A stretch of DNA of 64,000 nt from NCBI GenBank assembly GCA_021779835.1, contig JAJXZX010000009.1, positions 59,617 through 123,616 on the forward strand. The letters run 5' to 3'. A program made the translations under genes and the position numbers. Shown here one piece after another: positions 56,726 through 64,000 of this stretch; position 1 is the first letter of the stretch, and every line of letters starts with the position of its first letter. This stretch comes from Pseudomonadota bacterium (lineage in GTDB: Bacteria > Pseudomonadota > Alphaproteobacteria > Rhodobacterales > Rhodobacteraceae). The notes beneath the pieces were generated by a model. That model was not told the DNA's origin, made no database searches, and was given only the letters and a program-made list of their open reading frames with translations.

Positions 56726-57031
56726 TTACCAGCTGGACTTGACCATGCCCGGGATCTGGCCGAACGAGGCCAGATCACGCAACATGATCCGCGAGAGTTT
56801 CAGTTTGCGGTAATACGCATGCGGACGACCGGTCAATTGGCACCGGTTGTGCAAGCGCGTCGCCGACGAATTGCGGGGCAGACCGGCCAGTTTCAGGTTC
56901 GCCTTGAAGCGCTCCTCAACCGACAGCTCCTGATTGCTTGCGACCGCTTTCAGCGCGGCGCGTTTGGTGGCGTACTGTTTCACCAGCTTCTGGCGCTTCA
57001 GTTCGCGTTCGACCATAGACTTTTTAGCCAT
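56726..57031 (-). CDS. rpsN: 30S ribosomal protein S14 (zinc-independent form)
   Basis: A 101-residue head protein. It lacks the CxxC...CxxC zinc site of the short form and has [16 protein letters not shown] in its place, so it is the long, zinc-free type. It follows rplE by 19 bases. Confidence 0.95.
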   Translation of the reverse strand: MAKKSMVERELKRQKLVKQYATKRAALKAVASNQELSVEERFKANLKLAGLPRNSSATRLHNRCQLTGRPHAYYRKLKLSRIMLRDLASFGQIPGMVKSSW

Positions 57032-57050
57032 ATCTCTATTCCTCCCGCGC

Positions 57051-57611
57051 TCAGCTGTTGAAAGGCATGTTGAAAAGCTTCAACAGCGCCTTCGCTTCCG
57101 CGTCGGTCTTCGCGGTGGTGCAGATGATGATGTCCATGCCCAAAACGTCGTCGACCTTGTCGAACTCGATTTCCGGGAAGACGATCTGTTCTTTCAGGCC
57201 CATGGCGAAGTTGCCACGACCGTCAAACGACGAGCCTTTGACACCGCGGAAGTCGCGAACGCGCGGCAGTGCGATGTTGATCAGGCGCTCCAGGAATTCG
57301 TACATCCGGTCACCACGCAGCGTGACTTTGCAGCCCAGCGGCATCTCTTCACGGACACGGAAGCCAGCGATCGACTTCTTGGCGTGGGTGATGACGGCTT
57401 TCTGACCCGCGATCAGCGTCAACTGCTCTTGCGCAGCTTTCACTTTCTTGGTGTCTTTCACCGCTTCGCCGACGCCCATGTTCAGCACGATCTTGTCGAG
57501 CTTGGGGATCTGCATTTCGTTGGTGTAGCCGAACTGCTCTTTCAGAGCGGCGCGGATCGACGACTGGTAGGTCGCCTTGATGCGCGGGGTGTATGTGCTT
57601 ACGTCAAGCAT
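57051..57611 (-). CDS. rplE: 50S ribosomal protein L5
   Basis: A 186-residue 5S rRNA-binding protein at the central protuberance. [48 protein letters not shown] and the [17 protein letters not shown] segment are typical. Its ATG shares one base with the rplX stop. Confidence 0.96.
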   Translation of the reverse strand: MLDVSTYTPRIKATYQSSIRAALKEQFGYTNEMQIPKLDKIVLNMGVGEAVKDTKKVKAAQEQLTLIAGQKAVITHAKKSIAGFRVREEMPLGCKVTLRGDRMYEFLERLINIALPRVRDFRGVKGSSFDGRGNFAMGLKEQIVFPEIEFDKVDDVLGMDIIICTTAKTDAEAKALLKLFNMPFNS

Positions 57612-57916
57612 CAGATTGTCTCCCCGGTGGTCTTGGCATAGCGGACTTTCGTCTCGCCTTCCATGCGGAAGCCAACGCGCGTCGCCTTGCCCTTGCTGTC
57701 GATCAGCGAGAGGTTCGACAGGTCGATCGGCATCGCTTTCGGGATGCGTCCGCCCTGCGTCGTCTGGCTTTGCTTGGTGTGGCGGATTGCCATGTTCACG
57801 CCCTCGACAACGGCTTTGTTGTCTTTCGGAGCGACCGACACGATCTCGCCTTTCTGGCCCTTGTCTTTGCCAGCAAGCACGATGACCTTGTCACCTTTTT
57901 TGAGTTTCGCAGCCAT
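57611..57916 (-). CDS. rplX: 50S ribosomal protein L24
   Basis: A 101-residue assembly-initiator protein with an N-terminal KOW motif ([23 protein letters not shown]). It shares one base with the rplN stop upstream and one with rplE downstream, a sign of tight translational coupling. Confidence 0.96.
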   Translation of the reverse strand: MAAKLKKGDKVIVLAGKDKGQKGEIVSVAPKDNKAVVEGVNMAIRHTKQSQTTQGGRIPKAMPIDLSNLSLIDSKGKATRVGFRMEGETKVRYAKTTGETI

Positions 57917-58284
57917 CAGAGCACCTCCGGAGCCAGCGAGATGATCTTCATGAAGTTCTTCGCGCGGAGTTCACGCACCACCGGCCCGAAGATACGCGTG
58001 CCGACGGGCTCACCCTGGTTGTTCAGGATGACGGCAGCGTTGCGGTCAAAACGGATGGACGTGCCGTCTTCACGGCGAACTTCCTTGGCAGTGCGGACGA
58101 CGACGGCCTTACGGACGTCCCCTTTCTTAACACGGCCTTTCGGAATTGCTTCCTTGACCGACACCACGATGATGTCGCCCACGGATGCATAGCGGCGGTG
58201 TGAACCGCCCAGAACCTTGATGCACTGAACTCGGCGTGCGCCGGAGTTATCAGCGACATCCAGATTGGTCTGCATCTGGATCAT
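57916..58284 (-). CDS. rplN: 50S ribosomal protein L14
   Basis: A 122-residue interface protein. [33 protein letters not shown] opens it, and the [26 protein letters not shown] end is typical. It is 60 bases after rpsQ. Confidence 0.97.
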   Translation of the reverse strand: MIQMQTNLDVADNSGARRVQCIKVLGGSHRRYASVGDIIVVSVKEAIPKGRVKKGDVRKAVVVRTAKEVRREDGTSIRFDRNAAVILNNQGEPVGTRIFGPVVRELRAKNFMKIISLAPEVL

Positions 58285-58344
58285 TTGGTTTCTCCCGACC
58301 TTTGGGAACGAGTCCCAGGGTTTCGATCAAGCTGTACTAGAGGA

Positions 58345-58584
58345 TCAAGCCGAAGCTTCGGTCACCACAGTCCAGCGTTTCGTCTTCGAAATCGGCGCGC
58401 ACTCTTCGATACGAACAGTGTCACCGACCTTGAATTTGTTCGCCGCATCGTGCGCCCGGTATTTCTTGGACTTACGAACGGTTTTTTGCAGCAGCGGGTG
58501 CTTGAAGCGGCGCTCAACGAGGACGGTGATCGTCTGCTCGTTCTTGTCGCTCGTCACAGTGCCTTGCAGGATACGTTTGGGCAT
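58345..58584 (-). CDS. rpsQ: 30S ribosomal protein S17
   Basis: A 79-residue primary binder of 16S r[49 protein letters not shown] is the S17 N-terminal half. It follows rpmC by 11 bases, and the 60-base spacer before rplN has no recognised feature. Confidence 0.96.
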   Translation of the reverse strand: MPKRILQGTVTSDKNEQTITVLVERRFKHPLLQKTVRKSKKYRAHDAANKFKVGDTVRIEECAPISKTKRWTVVTEASA

Positions 58585-58595
58585 GTGCGTGCTCC

Positions 58596-58799
58596 TTATT
58601 TCGCCGCCGCTTCAGCGGCTTTTTGGTTCAGGATCGTTTTCACGCGAGCAACGTCACGACGGACGTTACGCATGCGAGCGGTGTTCTCAAGCTGGCCAGT
58701 GGCCTGCTGAAAGCGCAGGTTGAAGGCTTCTTTCTTCAAAGCCACCAGCGAGTCGCGCAGCTGGTCGGGCGTCTTGCCCCGAAGTTCGTCGGCGTTCAT
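58596..58799 (-). CDS. rpmC: 50S ribosomal protein L29
   Basis: A 67-residue helical hairpin protein at the exit tunnel. [31 protein letters not shown] is the signature. The start at 58799 (MNADELRG) is preferred because AAGGAAG lies 8 bases upstream; an ATG two codons earlier would leave too short a spacing. A 270-base gap separates it from rplP, the longest within the ribosomal cluster. Confidence 0.94.
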   Translation of the reverse strand: MNADELRGKTPDQLRDSLVALKKEAFNLRFQQATGQLENTARMRNVRRDVARVKTILNQKAAEAAAK

Positions 58800-58906
58800 C
58801 GCCATCTTCCTTTCTCAGTCACCAGAAGGCCCGATACGGTAACCTTTCCTCTGGTGGATCAATACTAAACCAACGAATCCGGAGACCCGGAATCGCTGGA
58901 TGGCGT

Positions 58907-58935
58907 TCTCTACAGGGGGCGGAGCCTCAGGGCAA
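58907..58935 (-). promoter_or_regulatory. Candidate promoter of rpmC and the spc genes
   Basis: On the minus strand TTGCCC (58930-58935), 17 bases, then TAGAGA (58907-58912), about 110 bases before rpmC. Together with the hairpin after rplP it suggests transcription restarts here. Confidence 0.4.
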
Positions 58936-59018
58936 GGGAAAGTTACGGGAAACGCGCCGCAGGGGCCGAAACCGTCTCATCGACGCGTTGCCCAGGTTCG
59001 CACCCGCGCCATAGCAAA

Positions 59019-59044
59019 GGCCCCCGCCGTTCCCGGCGAGGGCC
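59019..59044 (-). terminator. GC-rich hairpin after rplP
   Basis: On the minus strand GGCCCTCGCCG, a GGAA loop and CGGCGGGGGCC form an 11-bp stem with one mismatch, followed by TTTGC. It starts 34 bases after the rplP stop and could end or weaken S10-operon transcription. Confidence 0.45.
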
Positions 59045-59077
59045 ATTGATCTTTGGCAGGCGCGTCAGCGCCCCGCC

Positions 59078-59491
59078 TTACCAGTCTTCGCGAACAACGA
59101 TCCGCGTCGTGACTGGAAGTTTCATTGCCGCAAGGCGAAGGCCTTCGCGGGCAACGACTTCGGTGACGCCGTCGATCTCGAACATGATCCGACCCGGCTT
59201 CACTTTGGCCGCCCAGTAATCAACCGAGCCTTTACCTTTACCCATCCGAACTTCGGTAGGCTTGGAGGTGACCGGAACGTCCGGGAATATCCGGATCCAG
59301 ACACGGCCTTGGCGTTTCATGTGACGCGTCAGCGCGCGGCGAGCCGCCTCGATCTGACGTGCAGTGACCCGCTCCGGCTCGGTCGCTTTCAGACCGTAGG
59401 TGCCAAAATCAAGATTAAAGCCGCCCTTGGCTTCACCGTGAATACGGCCTTTGTGCTGTTTGCGGAATTTGGTGCGCTTTGGTTGCAGCAT
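59078..59491 (-). CDS. rplP: 50S ribosomal protein L16
   Basis: A 137-residue protein at the peptidyl-transferase/A-site region. [65 protein letters not shown] are diagnostic. It follows rpsC by 11 bases. Confidence 0.97.
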   Translation of the reverse strand: MLQPKRTKFRKQHKGRIHGEAKGGFNLDFGTYGLKATEPERVTARQIEAARRALTRHMKRQGRVWIRIFPDVPVTSKPTEVRMGKGKGSVDYWAAKVKPGRIMFEIDGVTEVVAREGLRLAAMKLPVTTRIVVREDW

Positions 59492-59502
59492 CTTTTCTCT
59501 CC

Positions 59503-60228
59503 TTAACGCGCGTCGCGACGGTCGTCGCGGCGCGGCGGACGCGAAGCGCCACCGCTGTCGTTGGATTCCTGCATGCGACGATCGTGCGCCTGCGGGTCAT
59601 GCTCGAGGATCTCGCCTTTGAAGATCCAGACCTTGACGCCGATGATGCCATAGGCGGTTTTCGCCTCGTGCGTCGCATAGTCGATGTCGGCGCGCAGCGT
59701 GTGCAACGGCACACGACCTTCGCGATACCACTCAACACGCGCGATCTCGGCGCCGCCAAGGCGGCCGCCGACGTTCACGCGGATGCCAAGCGCACCCATG
59801 CGCATCGCGTTCTGCACAGCGCGTTTCATCGCGCGGCGGAACGAAACCCGACGCTCAAGCTGCTGGGTGATCGATTCGGCCACCAGCTGCGCATCCAGTT
59901 CCGGCTTGCGCACTTCAACGATGTTGAGGTGCAACTCGGACTTGGTGAACGCCGCCAGCTTTTTACGCAGCGTCTCGATGTCCGCGCCTTTCTTGCCGAT
60001 GATGACACCCGGACGGGCGGTGTGGATCGTGACGCGGCACTTCTTGTGCGGACGCTCGATGATCACACGGCTGACGCCAGCCTGCTTGCAGTCTTCGAAG
60101 ATGAACTCACGCATGCGGAGGTCTTCAAGCAGAAGGTTGCCATAGTCTTTCGACTCGGCGAACCAGCGGCTGTCCCAGGTGCGGTTGACCTGAAGGCGCA
60201 TGCCGATCGGATTGACCTTCTGACCCAT
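59503..60228 (-). CDS. rpsC: 30S ribosomal protein S3
   Basis: A 241-residue head protein with an N-terminal KH domain ([22 protein letters not shown]) and the C-terminal S3 domain. The Arg/Asp-rich tail ([12 protein letters not shown]) is a lineage extension. The start shares one base with the rplV stop. Confidence 0.96.
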   Translation of the reverse strand: MGQKVNPIGMRLQVNRTWDSRWFAESKDYGNLLLEDLRMREFIFEDCKQAGVSRVIIERPHKKCRVTIHTARPGVIIGKKGADIETLRKKLAAFTKSELHLNIVEVRKPELDAQLVAESITQQLERRVSFRRAMKRAVQNAMRMGALGIRVNVGGRLGGAEIARVEWYREGRVPLHTLRADIDYATHEAKTAYGIIGVKVWIFKGEILEHDPQAHDRRMQESNDSGGASRPPRRDDRRDAR

Positions 60229-60623
60229 TACGCTTGCTCCCCAACTGCAACGTCAGCCACTTGCTTGACCGTGATGGTCAGCTCGGAAAACGGCTTGATG
60301 ATCTTGCCGAAACGACCGCGCGCACGCGGGCGGCCACGCTTCATGATCAGGTTCTTGCCGACATAAGCCTCGGACACGATCAGGGCATCGACGTCGAGCC
60401 CGTGGTTGTTCTCGGCGTTGGCAATTGCCGACTGGAGGCACTTCATCACGTCGCCAGCAATCCGCTTTTTCGAGAACGTAAGGTCGGCCAGAGCCTTCTC
60501 AACTTTCTTGCCGCGGATCATCTGTGCGACGAGGTTTAGCTTCTGCGGCGAGGTTTTCAGCATCTTGGCTTTCGCCATCGCCATATTCTCGGCCACGCGG
60601 CGCGGGTTCTTTTCCTTGCCCAT
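60228..60623 (-). CDS. rplV: 50S ribosomal protein L22
   Basis: A 131-residue tunnel protein. The longer N-terminus [21 protein letters not shown] is normal for Rhodobacteraceae; the core [33 protein letters not shown] and [20 protein letters not shown] are intact. It follows rpsS by 3 bases. Confidence 0.95.
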   Translation of the reverse strand: MGKEKNPRRVAENMAMAKAKMLKTSPQKLNLVAQMIRGKKVEKALADLTFSKKRIAGDVMKCLQSAIANAENNHGLDVDALIVSEAYVGKNLIMKRGRPRARGRFGKIIKPFSELTITVKQVADVAVGEQA

Positions 60624-60626
60624 GAC

Positions 60627-60905
60627 TTACTTCCTCTTCGCTTTCTTGTCGGCAGCGTGACCGTAATAGGTCCGCGTCGGCGAATACTCACCGAACTTCT
60701 GGCCGATCATTTCCTCGGAGACCTGCACGGGGATGTGTTTTTTCCCGTTGTATACGCCGAACGTCAGGCCGACAAACTGCGGCAGGATCGTCGAGCGGCG
60801 CGACCAGATCTTGATGACTTCACTACGACCGCCTTCACGCGACTTCTCGGCTTTCTTCAGCACGTAAGCGTCGACAAAGGGGCCTTTCCAAACTGAACGC
60901 GACAT
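60627..60905 (-). CDS. rpsS: 30S ribosomal protein S19
   Basis: A 92-residue head protein. [25 protein letters not shown], then [30 protein letters not shown], is the standard sequence. It follows rplB by 3 bases. Confidence 0.97.
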   Translation of the reverse strand: MSRSVWKGPFVDAYVLKKAEKSREGGRSEVIKIWSRRSTILPQFVGLTFGVYNGKKHIPVQVSEEMIGQKFGEYSPTRTYYGHAADKKAKRK

Positions 60906-60908
60906 GGA

Positions 60909-61745
60909 TTACCGACCCTTCTTGGCGTTGCGCGAGCGGACAATATACTTGTCCGTCGTCTTGTTCTTGCGGGTCTTGTTGCCCTTGGTCCCTTTACCCC
61001 ACGGGGTAACCGGGTGACGACCACCCGAGGTCCGGCCTTCACCACCACCATGCGGGTGGTCGATCGGGTTCATGGACACACCGCGAACGGTCGGACGTAC
61101 GCCCATGTGGCGCTTACGGCCGGCTTTGCCGAGGTTCTGGTTGGAGTGGTCAGAGTTTGACACGGCACCAACGGTCGCCATGCATTCCTGACGCACCATG
61201 CGAAGCTCGCCCGACGACAGGCGGATCTGCGCGTAGCCACCGTCACGGCCAACGAACTGAGCGTAGGTTCCGGCAGCGCGGGCCAACTGGCCGCCCTTGC
61301 CTTCTTTCAGCTCGACGTTGTGGACGATCGTGCCGATCGGCATGCCCGAGAACGGCATCGCGTTGCCCGGCTTCACGTCGGTCTTCGCGCCAGCGATAAC
61401 TTTATCGCCAACGGCCAGACGCTGCGGCGCCAGGATGTAGTTCAGCGTGCCGTCTTCGTATTTGATCAGCGCGATGAAGGCAGTCCGGTTCGGGTCATAT
61501 TCGATCCGCTCGACGATTGCTGCCATGTCCATTTTGCGACGCTTGAAATCGACGATGCGATAAAGACGCTTGGCGCCCCCACCTTTGTGCCACATCGTGA
61601 TCCGTCCGGTGTTGTTCCGTCCGCCCGATTTGGTCAAACCCTCAGTAAGGGTTTTGACCGGGCGGCCTTTCCAAAGCTCCGAACGGTCGATCAGAACCAG
61701 CCCACGCTGGCCAGGCGTCGTCGGATTGTACGACTTGAGTGCCAT
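60909..61745 (-). CDS. rplB: 50S ribosomal protein L2
   Basis: A 278-residue primary 23S rRNA-binding protein needed for subunit association. [27 protein letters not shown] opens it. The conserved [33 protein letters not shown] region with the invariant His is intact. A hairpin lies in the 98-base gap before it. Confidence 0.97.
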   Translation of the reverse strand: MALKSYNPTTPGQRGLVLIDRSELWKGRPVKTLTEGLTKSGGRNNTGRITMWHKGGGAKRLYRIVDFKRRKMDMAAIVERIEYDPNRTAFIALIKYEDGTLNYILAPQRLAVGDKVIAGAKTDVKPGNAMPFSGMPIGTIVHNVELKEGKGGQLARAAGTYAQFVGRDGGYAQIRLSSGELRMVRQECMATVGAVSNSDHSNQNLGKAGRKRHMGVRPTVRGVSMNPIDHPHGGGEGRTSGGRHPVTPWGKGTKGNKTRKNKTTDKYIVRSRNAKKGR

Positions 61746-61801
61746 GCTTTCTGTCTTCCGTCAGCTTCGGGCCGAATTTGGCCCAGTTTCGTAAATGATC
61801 T

Positions 61802-61825
61802 GCGGCCCCGGATGACCGGGGCCGC
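61802..61825 (-). terminator. Perfect GC hairpin between rplW and rplB
   Basis: GCGGCCCCGG (61802-61811), a 4-base loop and CCGGGGCCGC (61816-61825) form a perfect 10-bp stem. No T-run follows on the minus strand (AGATCATTTACG). It lies about 20 bases after the rplW stop and may attenuate or protect the mRNA. Confidence 0.45.
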
Positions 61826-61843
61826 GAGATTCGATGCCTTCTA

Positions 61844-62140
61844 TCAAAGGCCGGTAGAGACGTCGATGGTATTTCCCTCTTCGAGCGTCACATAGGCCTT
61901 CTTTACGTCATTCCGCACGCCAGTACGGCCGCGGAACTTCTTGACCTTGCCTTTGGTGATGGAGGTGTTGACCGCCTTCACCTTGACGCCAAACAGAACC
62001 TCGACCGCTTCCTTGATCTGCGGTTTGGTCGAGTCCATCGCCACCTGAAAAACCACCGCATTGGCGTCAGACGCCATCGTGGCCTTTTCGGTGATGATCG
62101 GCTTGCGGATCACGTCGTAGTGTTCGGGTTTCGCGCTCAT
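61844..62140 (-). CDS. rplW: 50S ribosomal protein L23
   Basis: A 98-residue tunnel-exit protein and docking site for SRP and trigger factor. The N-terminal [18 protein letters not shown] and [29 protein letters not shown] are typical. It overlaps rplD by ATGA. Confidence 0.96.
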   Translation of the reverse strand: MSAKPEHYDVIRKPIITEKATMASDANAVVFQVAMDSTKPQIKEAVEVLFGVKVKAVNTSITKGKVKKFRGRTGVRNDVKKAYVTLEEGNTIDVSTGL

Positions 62141-62757
62141 TTCAGACGAGCCTCCAGTGCTTCGACACCAGCCCGCGTGATCACCAGGGTGTCACGCTTC
62201 AGGATGTCATAGACGTTCGCGCCCATCGTCGGCAGCACATCGATACCCTCGATGTTGCGTGCGGCCATGGCGAAATTCGCATCCACGTCCGCGCCGTCGA
62301 TGATCAGCACGCGTTTCCAGCCCAGTTCCTTCGCCTGCTTGGCGAGGATTGCGGTCTTGGCTTCGGCCATGTTGGCCGCCTCCAGGATCACCAACTGACC
62401 AGCTTGCGCTTTAGCCGACAGGGCATGCTTCAGACCCAGCGCCCGGAACTTCTTGGGTAGGTCGTGGGCATGGCTGCGCGGCTGCGGGCCTTTATAGACG
62501 CCACCGTGACGGAAGATCGGCGCCTTCTTGGAACCGTGGCGTGCGCCGCCGGTGCCCTTCTGGCGATAGATCTTCGCGGTCGAGTAGCTGACGTCAGATT
62601 TGCCCAGCGTCGAGTGCGTACCGGCTTGGGTACGCGAACGCTGCCAACGAACCACACGGTGCAGGATGTCCGCGCGCGGCTCCAGACCGAAGATTGCGTC
62701 GTCGAGGTCGATCGACCCCGATTTGCCCGCATCGAGCTTGATCACATCAAGTTTCAT
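62137..62757 (-). CDS. rplD: 50S ribosomal protein L4
   Basis: A 206-residue tunnel-wall protein that in other bacteria also regulates the S10 operon. The loop [49 protein letters not shown] is the L4 signature. Overlaps rplC and rplW by ATGA at both ends. Confidence 0.96.
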   Translation of the reverse strand: MKLDVIKLDAGKSGSIDLDDAIFGLEPRADILHRVVRWQRSRTQAGTHSTLGKSDVSYSTAKIYRQKGTGGARHGSKKAPIFRHGGVYKGPQPRSHAHDLPKKFRALGLKHALSAKAQAGQLVILEAANMAEAKTAILAKQAKELGWKRVLIIDGADVDANFAMAARNIEGIDVLPTMGANVYDILKRDTLVITRAGVEALEARLK

Positions 62758-63476
62758 TCTGCGGCTCCTTCGGCGTTAGCTTCGACGGCAACAGCCGCCT
62801 TCGCAGATTTCAGCGCCGCCGGCATGGCGATCCCCTCGGGCGCGGCCTTCTTCACCGCGTCCTTGATGGTGACCCAGCCACCTTTGGTGCCCGGGACGGC
62901 GCCCTTGACCATGATCAGGCCACGGTCGGCGTCGGTACGGACAACCTGCAGGTTCTGCGTGGTCACGCGGGTTGCACCCATGTGGCCGGCCATTTTCTTG
63001 CCTTTGAACACCTTGCCGGGATCCTGGCACTGACCAGTTGATCCGTGCGAACGGTGGCTCACCGACACACCGTGCGAGGCACGCAGACCGCCAAAGTTGT
63101 GACGCTTCATCACACCCTGGAAGCCTTTACCGGCAGAGGTGCCGGCGATGTCGACAAACTGACCTTCAAGATAATGGTCAGCGGTGATCTCTTCGCCCAC
63201 GCCGATCAGGCAATCCGGGGTAACCCGGAATTCCGCGATCTTGCGCTTCGGTGCGACGTTGGCCGCAGCGAAGTGGCCGCGCATTGCGGCGGTGGTCCGC
63301 TTGGCCTTGGCCGTGCCCGCGCCCAACTGAACGGCCGAATAGCCATCCCGCTCGGCCGTGCGCTGTGCCACGACTTGCAGATTGTCCAATTGCAGAACGG
63401 TCACCGGAACTTGGCGGCCATCCTCAAGGAACAGCCGGGTCATGCCCAGCTTCTTTGCGATAACTCCAGAGCGCAT
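62754..63476 (-). CDS. rplC: 50S ribosomal protein L3
   Basis: A 240-residue protein close to the peptidyl-transferase centre. [34 protein letters not shown] and the C-terminal [16 protein letters not shown] are intact. The Ala-rich tail ([27 protein letters not shown]) makes it longer than enterobacterial L3. It follows rpsJ by 15 bases. Confidence 0.96.
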   Translation of the reverse strand: MRSGVIAKKLGMTRLFLEDGRQVPVTVLQLDNLQVVAQRTAERDGYSAVQLGAGTAKAKRTTAAMRGHFAAANVAPKRKIAEFRVTPDCLIGVGEEITADHYLEGQFVDIAGTSAGKGFQGVMKRHNFGGLRASHGVSVSHRSHGSTGQCQDPGKVFKGKKMAGHMGATRVTTQNLQVVRTDADRGLIMVKGAVPGTKGGWVTIKDAVKKAAPEGIAMPAALKSAKAAVAVEANAEGAAE

Positions 63477-63491
63477 GTTCTGATGCCCCCC

Positions 63492-63800
63492 TTAAACTTT
63501 GATCTCGACATCCACGCCGGCCGCGAGGTCGAGCTTCATCAGCGCGTCCACGGTCTGCGGGGTCGGATCAACGATATCGAGAAGACGCTTGTGCGTACGG
63601 ATTTCCCACTGGTCGCGCGACTTCTTGTCGATGTGCGGACCACGGAGAACCGTGAACTTCTCAATTTTGTTCGGCAGCGGGATGGGCCCGCGAACCGTAG
63701 CGCCGGTGCGCTTGGCCGTGTTGACGATTTCCAACGTGCTGGCATCCAGCACACGGTAATCGAAGGCCTTGAGCCGGATTCGAATTGTTTGACCTTGCAT
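63492..63800 (-). CDS. rpsJ: 30S ribosomal protein S10
   Basis: A 102-residue head protein (also transcription factor NusE). [21 protein letters not shown] opens it, and [35 protein letters not shown] closes it. ATG 63800 is chosen by that N-terminus. A hairpin and tuf lie upstream. Confidence 0.97.
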   Translation of the reverse strand: MQGQTIRIRLKAFDYRVLDASTLEIVNTAKRTGATVRGPIPLPNKIEKFTVLRGPHIDKKSRDQWEIRTHKRLLDIVDPTPQTVDALMKLDLAAGVDVEIKV

Positions 63801-63830
63801 ATCTTGCCCTCTGGGCTTGGCGGGAAGCGG

Positions 63831-63846
63831 GGGGCGCGAACGCCCC
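63831..63846 (-). terminator. Tetraloop hairpin between tuf and rpsJ
   Basis: On the minus strand GGGGCG-TTCG-CGCCCC is a 6-bp stem with a TTCG loop, in the 69-base gap between tuf and rpsJ. No T-run. It may weakly separate tuf from the S10 genes. Confidence 0.35.
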
Positions 63847-63869
63847 ACCGCCCCTCTTCCAGGTTTTGG

Positions 63870-64000
63870 TTACGCGATGATTTTCGAGACGACGCCTGCA
63901 CCGACGGTGCGGCCGCCTTCACGGATAGCGAAGCGCAGCTTCTCTTCCATGGCGATCGGCGCGATCAGCTCGACGTTGAACTTCAGGTTGTCGCCCGGCA
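63870..64000 (-). CDS. tuf: Elongation factor Tu, C-terminal part (truncated by window edge)
   Basis: The visible 42 codons end in [24 protein letters not shown] followed by IA and the stop, the EF-Tu C-terminus. The rest lies beyond the right edge. It precedes rpsJ in the transcription direction, the usual fus-tuf-S10 order. Confidence 0.95.
   Translation of the reverse strand, partial: PGDNLKFNVELIAPIAMEEKLRFAIREGGRTVGAGVVSKIIA

Overview
The window looks like a chromosomal segment of a high-GC alphaproteobacterium, most likely Rhodobacteraceae (roseobacter/Rhodobacter group). The evidence is the bztABCD-type amino-acid transporter, a GltX lineage typical of alphaproteobacteria, an ATP12-type F1 assembly chaperone, zinc-LID adenylate kinase, a LuxR/LuxI pair and the gene order rpmH-rnpA-yidD ... 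yidC-MOSC-engB ... argB. No transposases, phage genes, CRISPR arrays or rRNA genes were seen. Genes are tightly packed, with many 4-base ATGA or GTGA overlaps.

Layout. (1) 1-9 kb: glycine cleavage genes gcvT-gcvH behind a tandem glycine riboswitch, a gamma-glutamylcyclotransferase-like gene, gltX, an acyl-CoA/aryl-CoA ligase, glutamine-dependent NAD synthetase and an exported protein built from 18 MORN repeats. (2) 9-12 kb: leuA behind a small leader-peptide gene with four consecutive Leu codons, then a serine beta-lactamase-fold hydrolase. (3) 12.3-18.9 kb: the rod-shape operon mreB-mreC-mreD-mrdA(PBP2)-mrdB(RodA), followed by a GhrA-like hydroxyacid reductase. (4) 18.9-25.4 kb: a catabolic cluster with a divergent RpiR-type regulator and a glutamine-synthetase-like ligase, aldehyde dehydrogenase, iron-type alcohol dehydrogenase and FAD amine/amino-acid oxidoreductase. 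Its enzyme set suggests gamma-glutamylation of an amino alcohol such as ethanolamine. (5) 25.8-29.5 kb: tRNA-Arg(ACG), an orphan histidine kinase, and a disulfide-oxidoreductase/TVP38 membrane-protein pair. (6) 29.7-39.5 kb: rpmH, rnpA, yidD, ttcA, an EAL protein with a degenerate GGDEF domain, yidC, a MOSC protein, engB, an SDR, argB, an 8-Cys Fe-S protein and a SixA-like phosphatase. (7) 39.5-49.1 kb: bztDCBA (read leftward), an ATP12-like chaperone, an RluC-type pseudouridine synthase, crcB, rarA, and luxI with luxR. (8) 49.2-64 kb: the ribosomal super-cluster on the minus strand, from a partial tuf through S10, spc and alpha operons to rplQ, including secY, adk and rpoA.

Several control devices can be read directly: the riboswitch, the leucine leader peptide (apparently with no Shine-Dalgarno site and abutting a -10 box), a strong terminator after rplQ, and a set of GC-rich hairpins and sigma70-like promoters that divide the ribosomal cluster into likely sub-operons. 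A triple direct repeat with exact 11-bp spacing lies between the riboswitch and the gene at 2028. Strand composition appears to change around 25-30 kb (G-rich + strand before, balanced to C-rich after). Start codons were chosen by ribosome-binding sites, overlaps and family N-termini; homology statements rest on motif recognition, not database searches.
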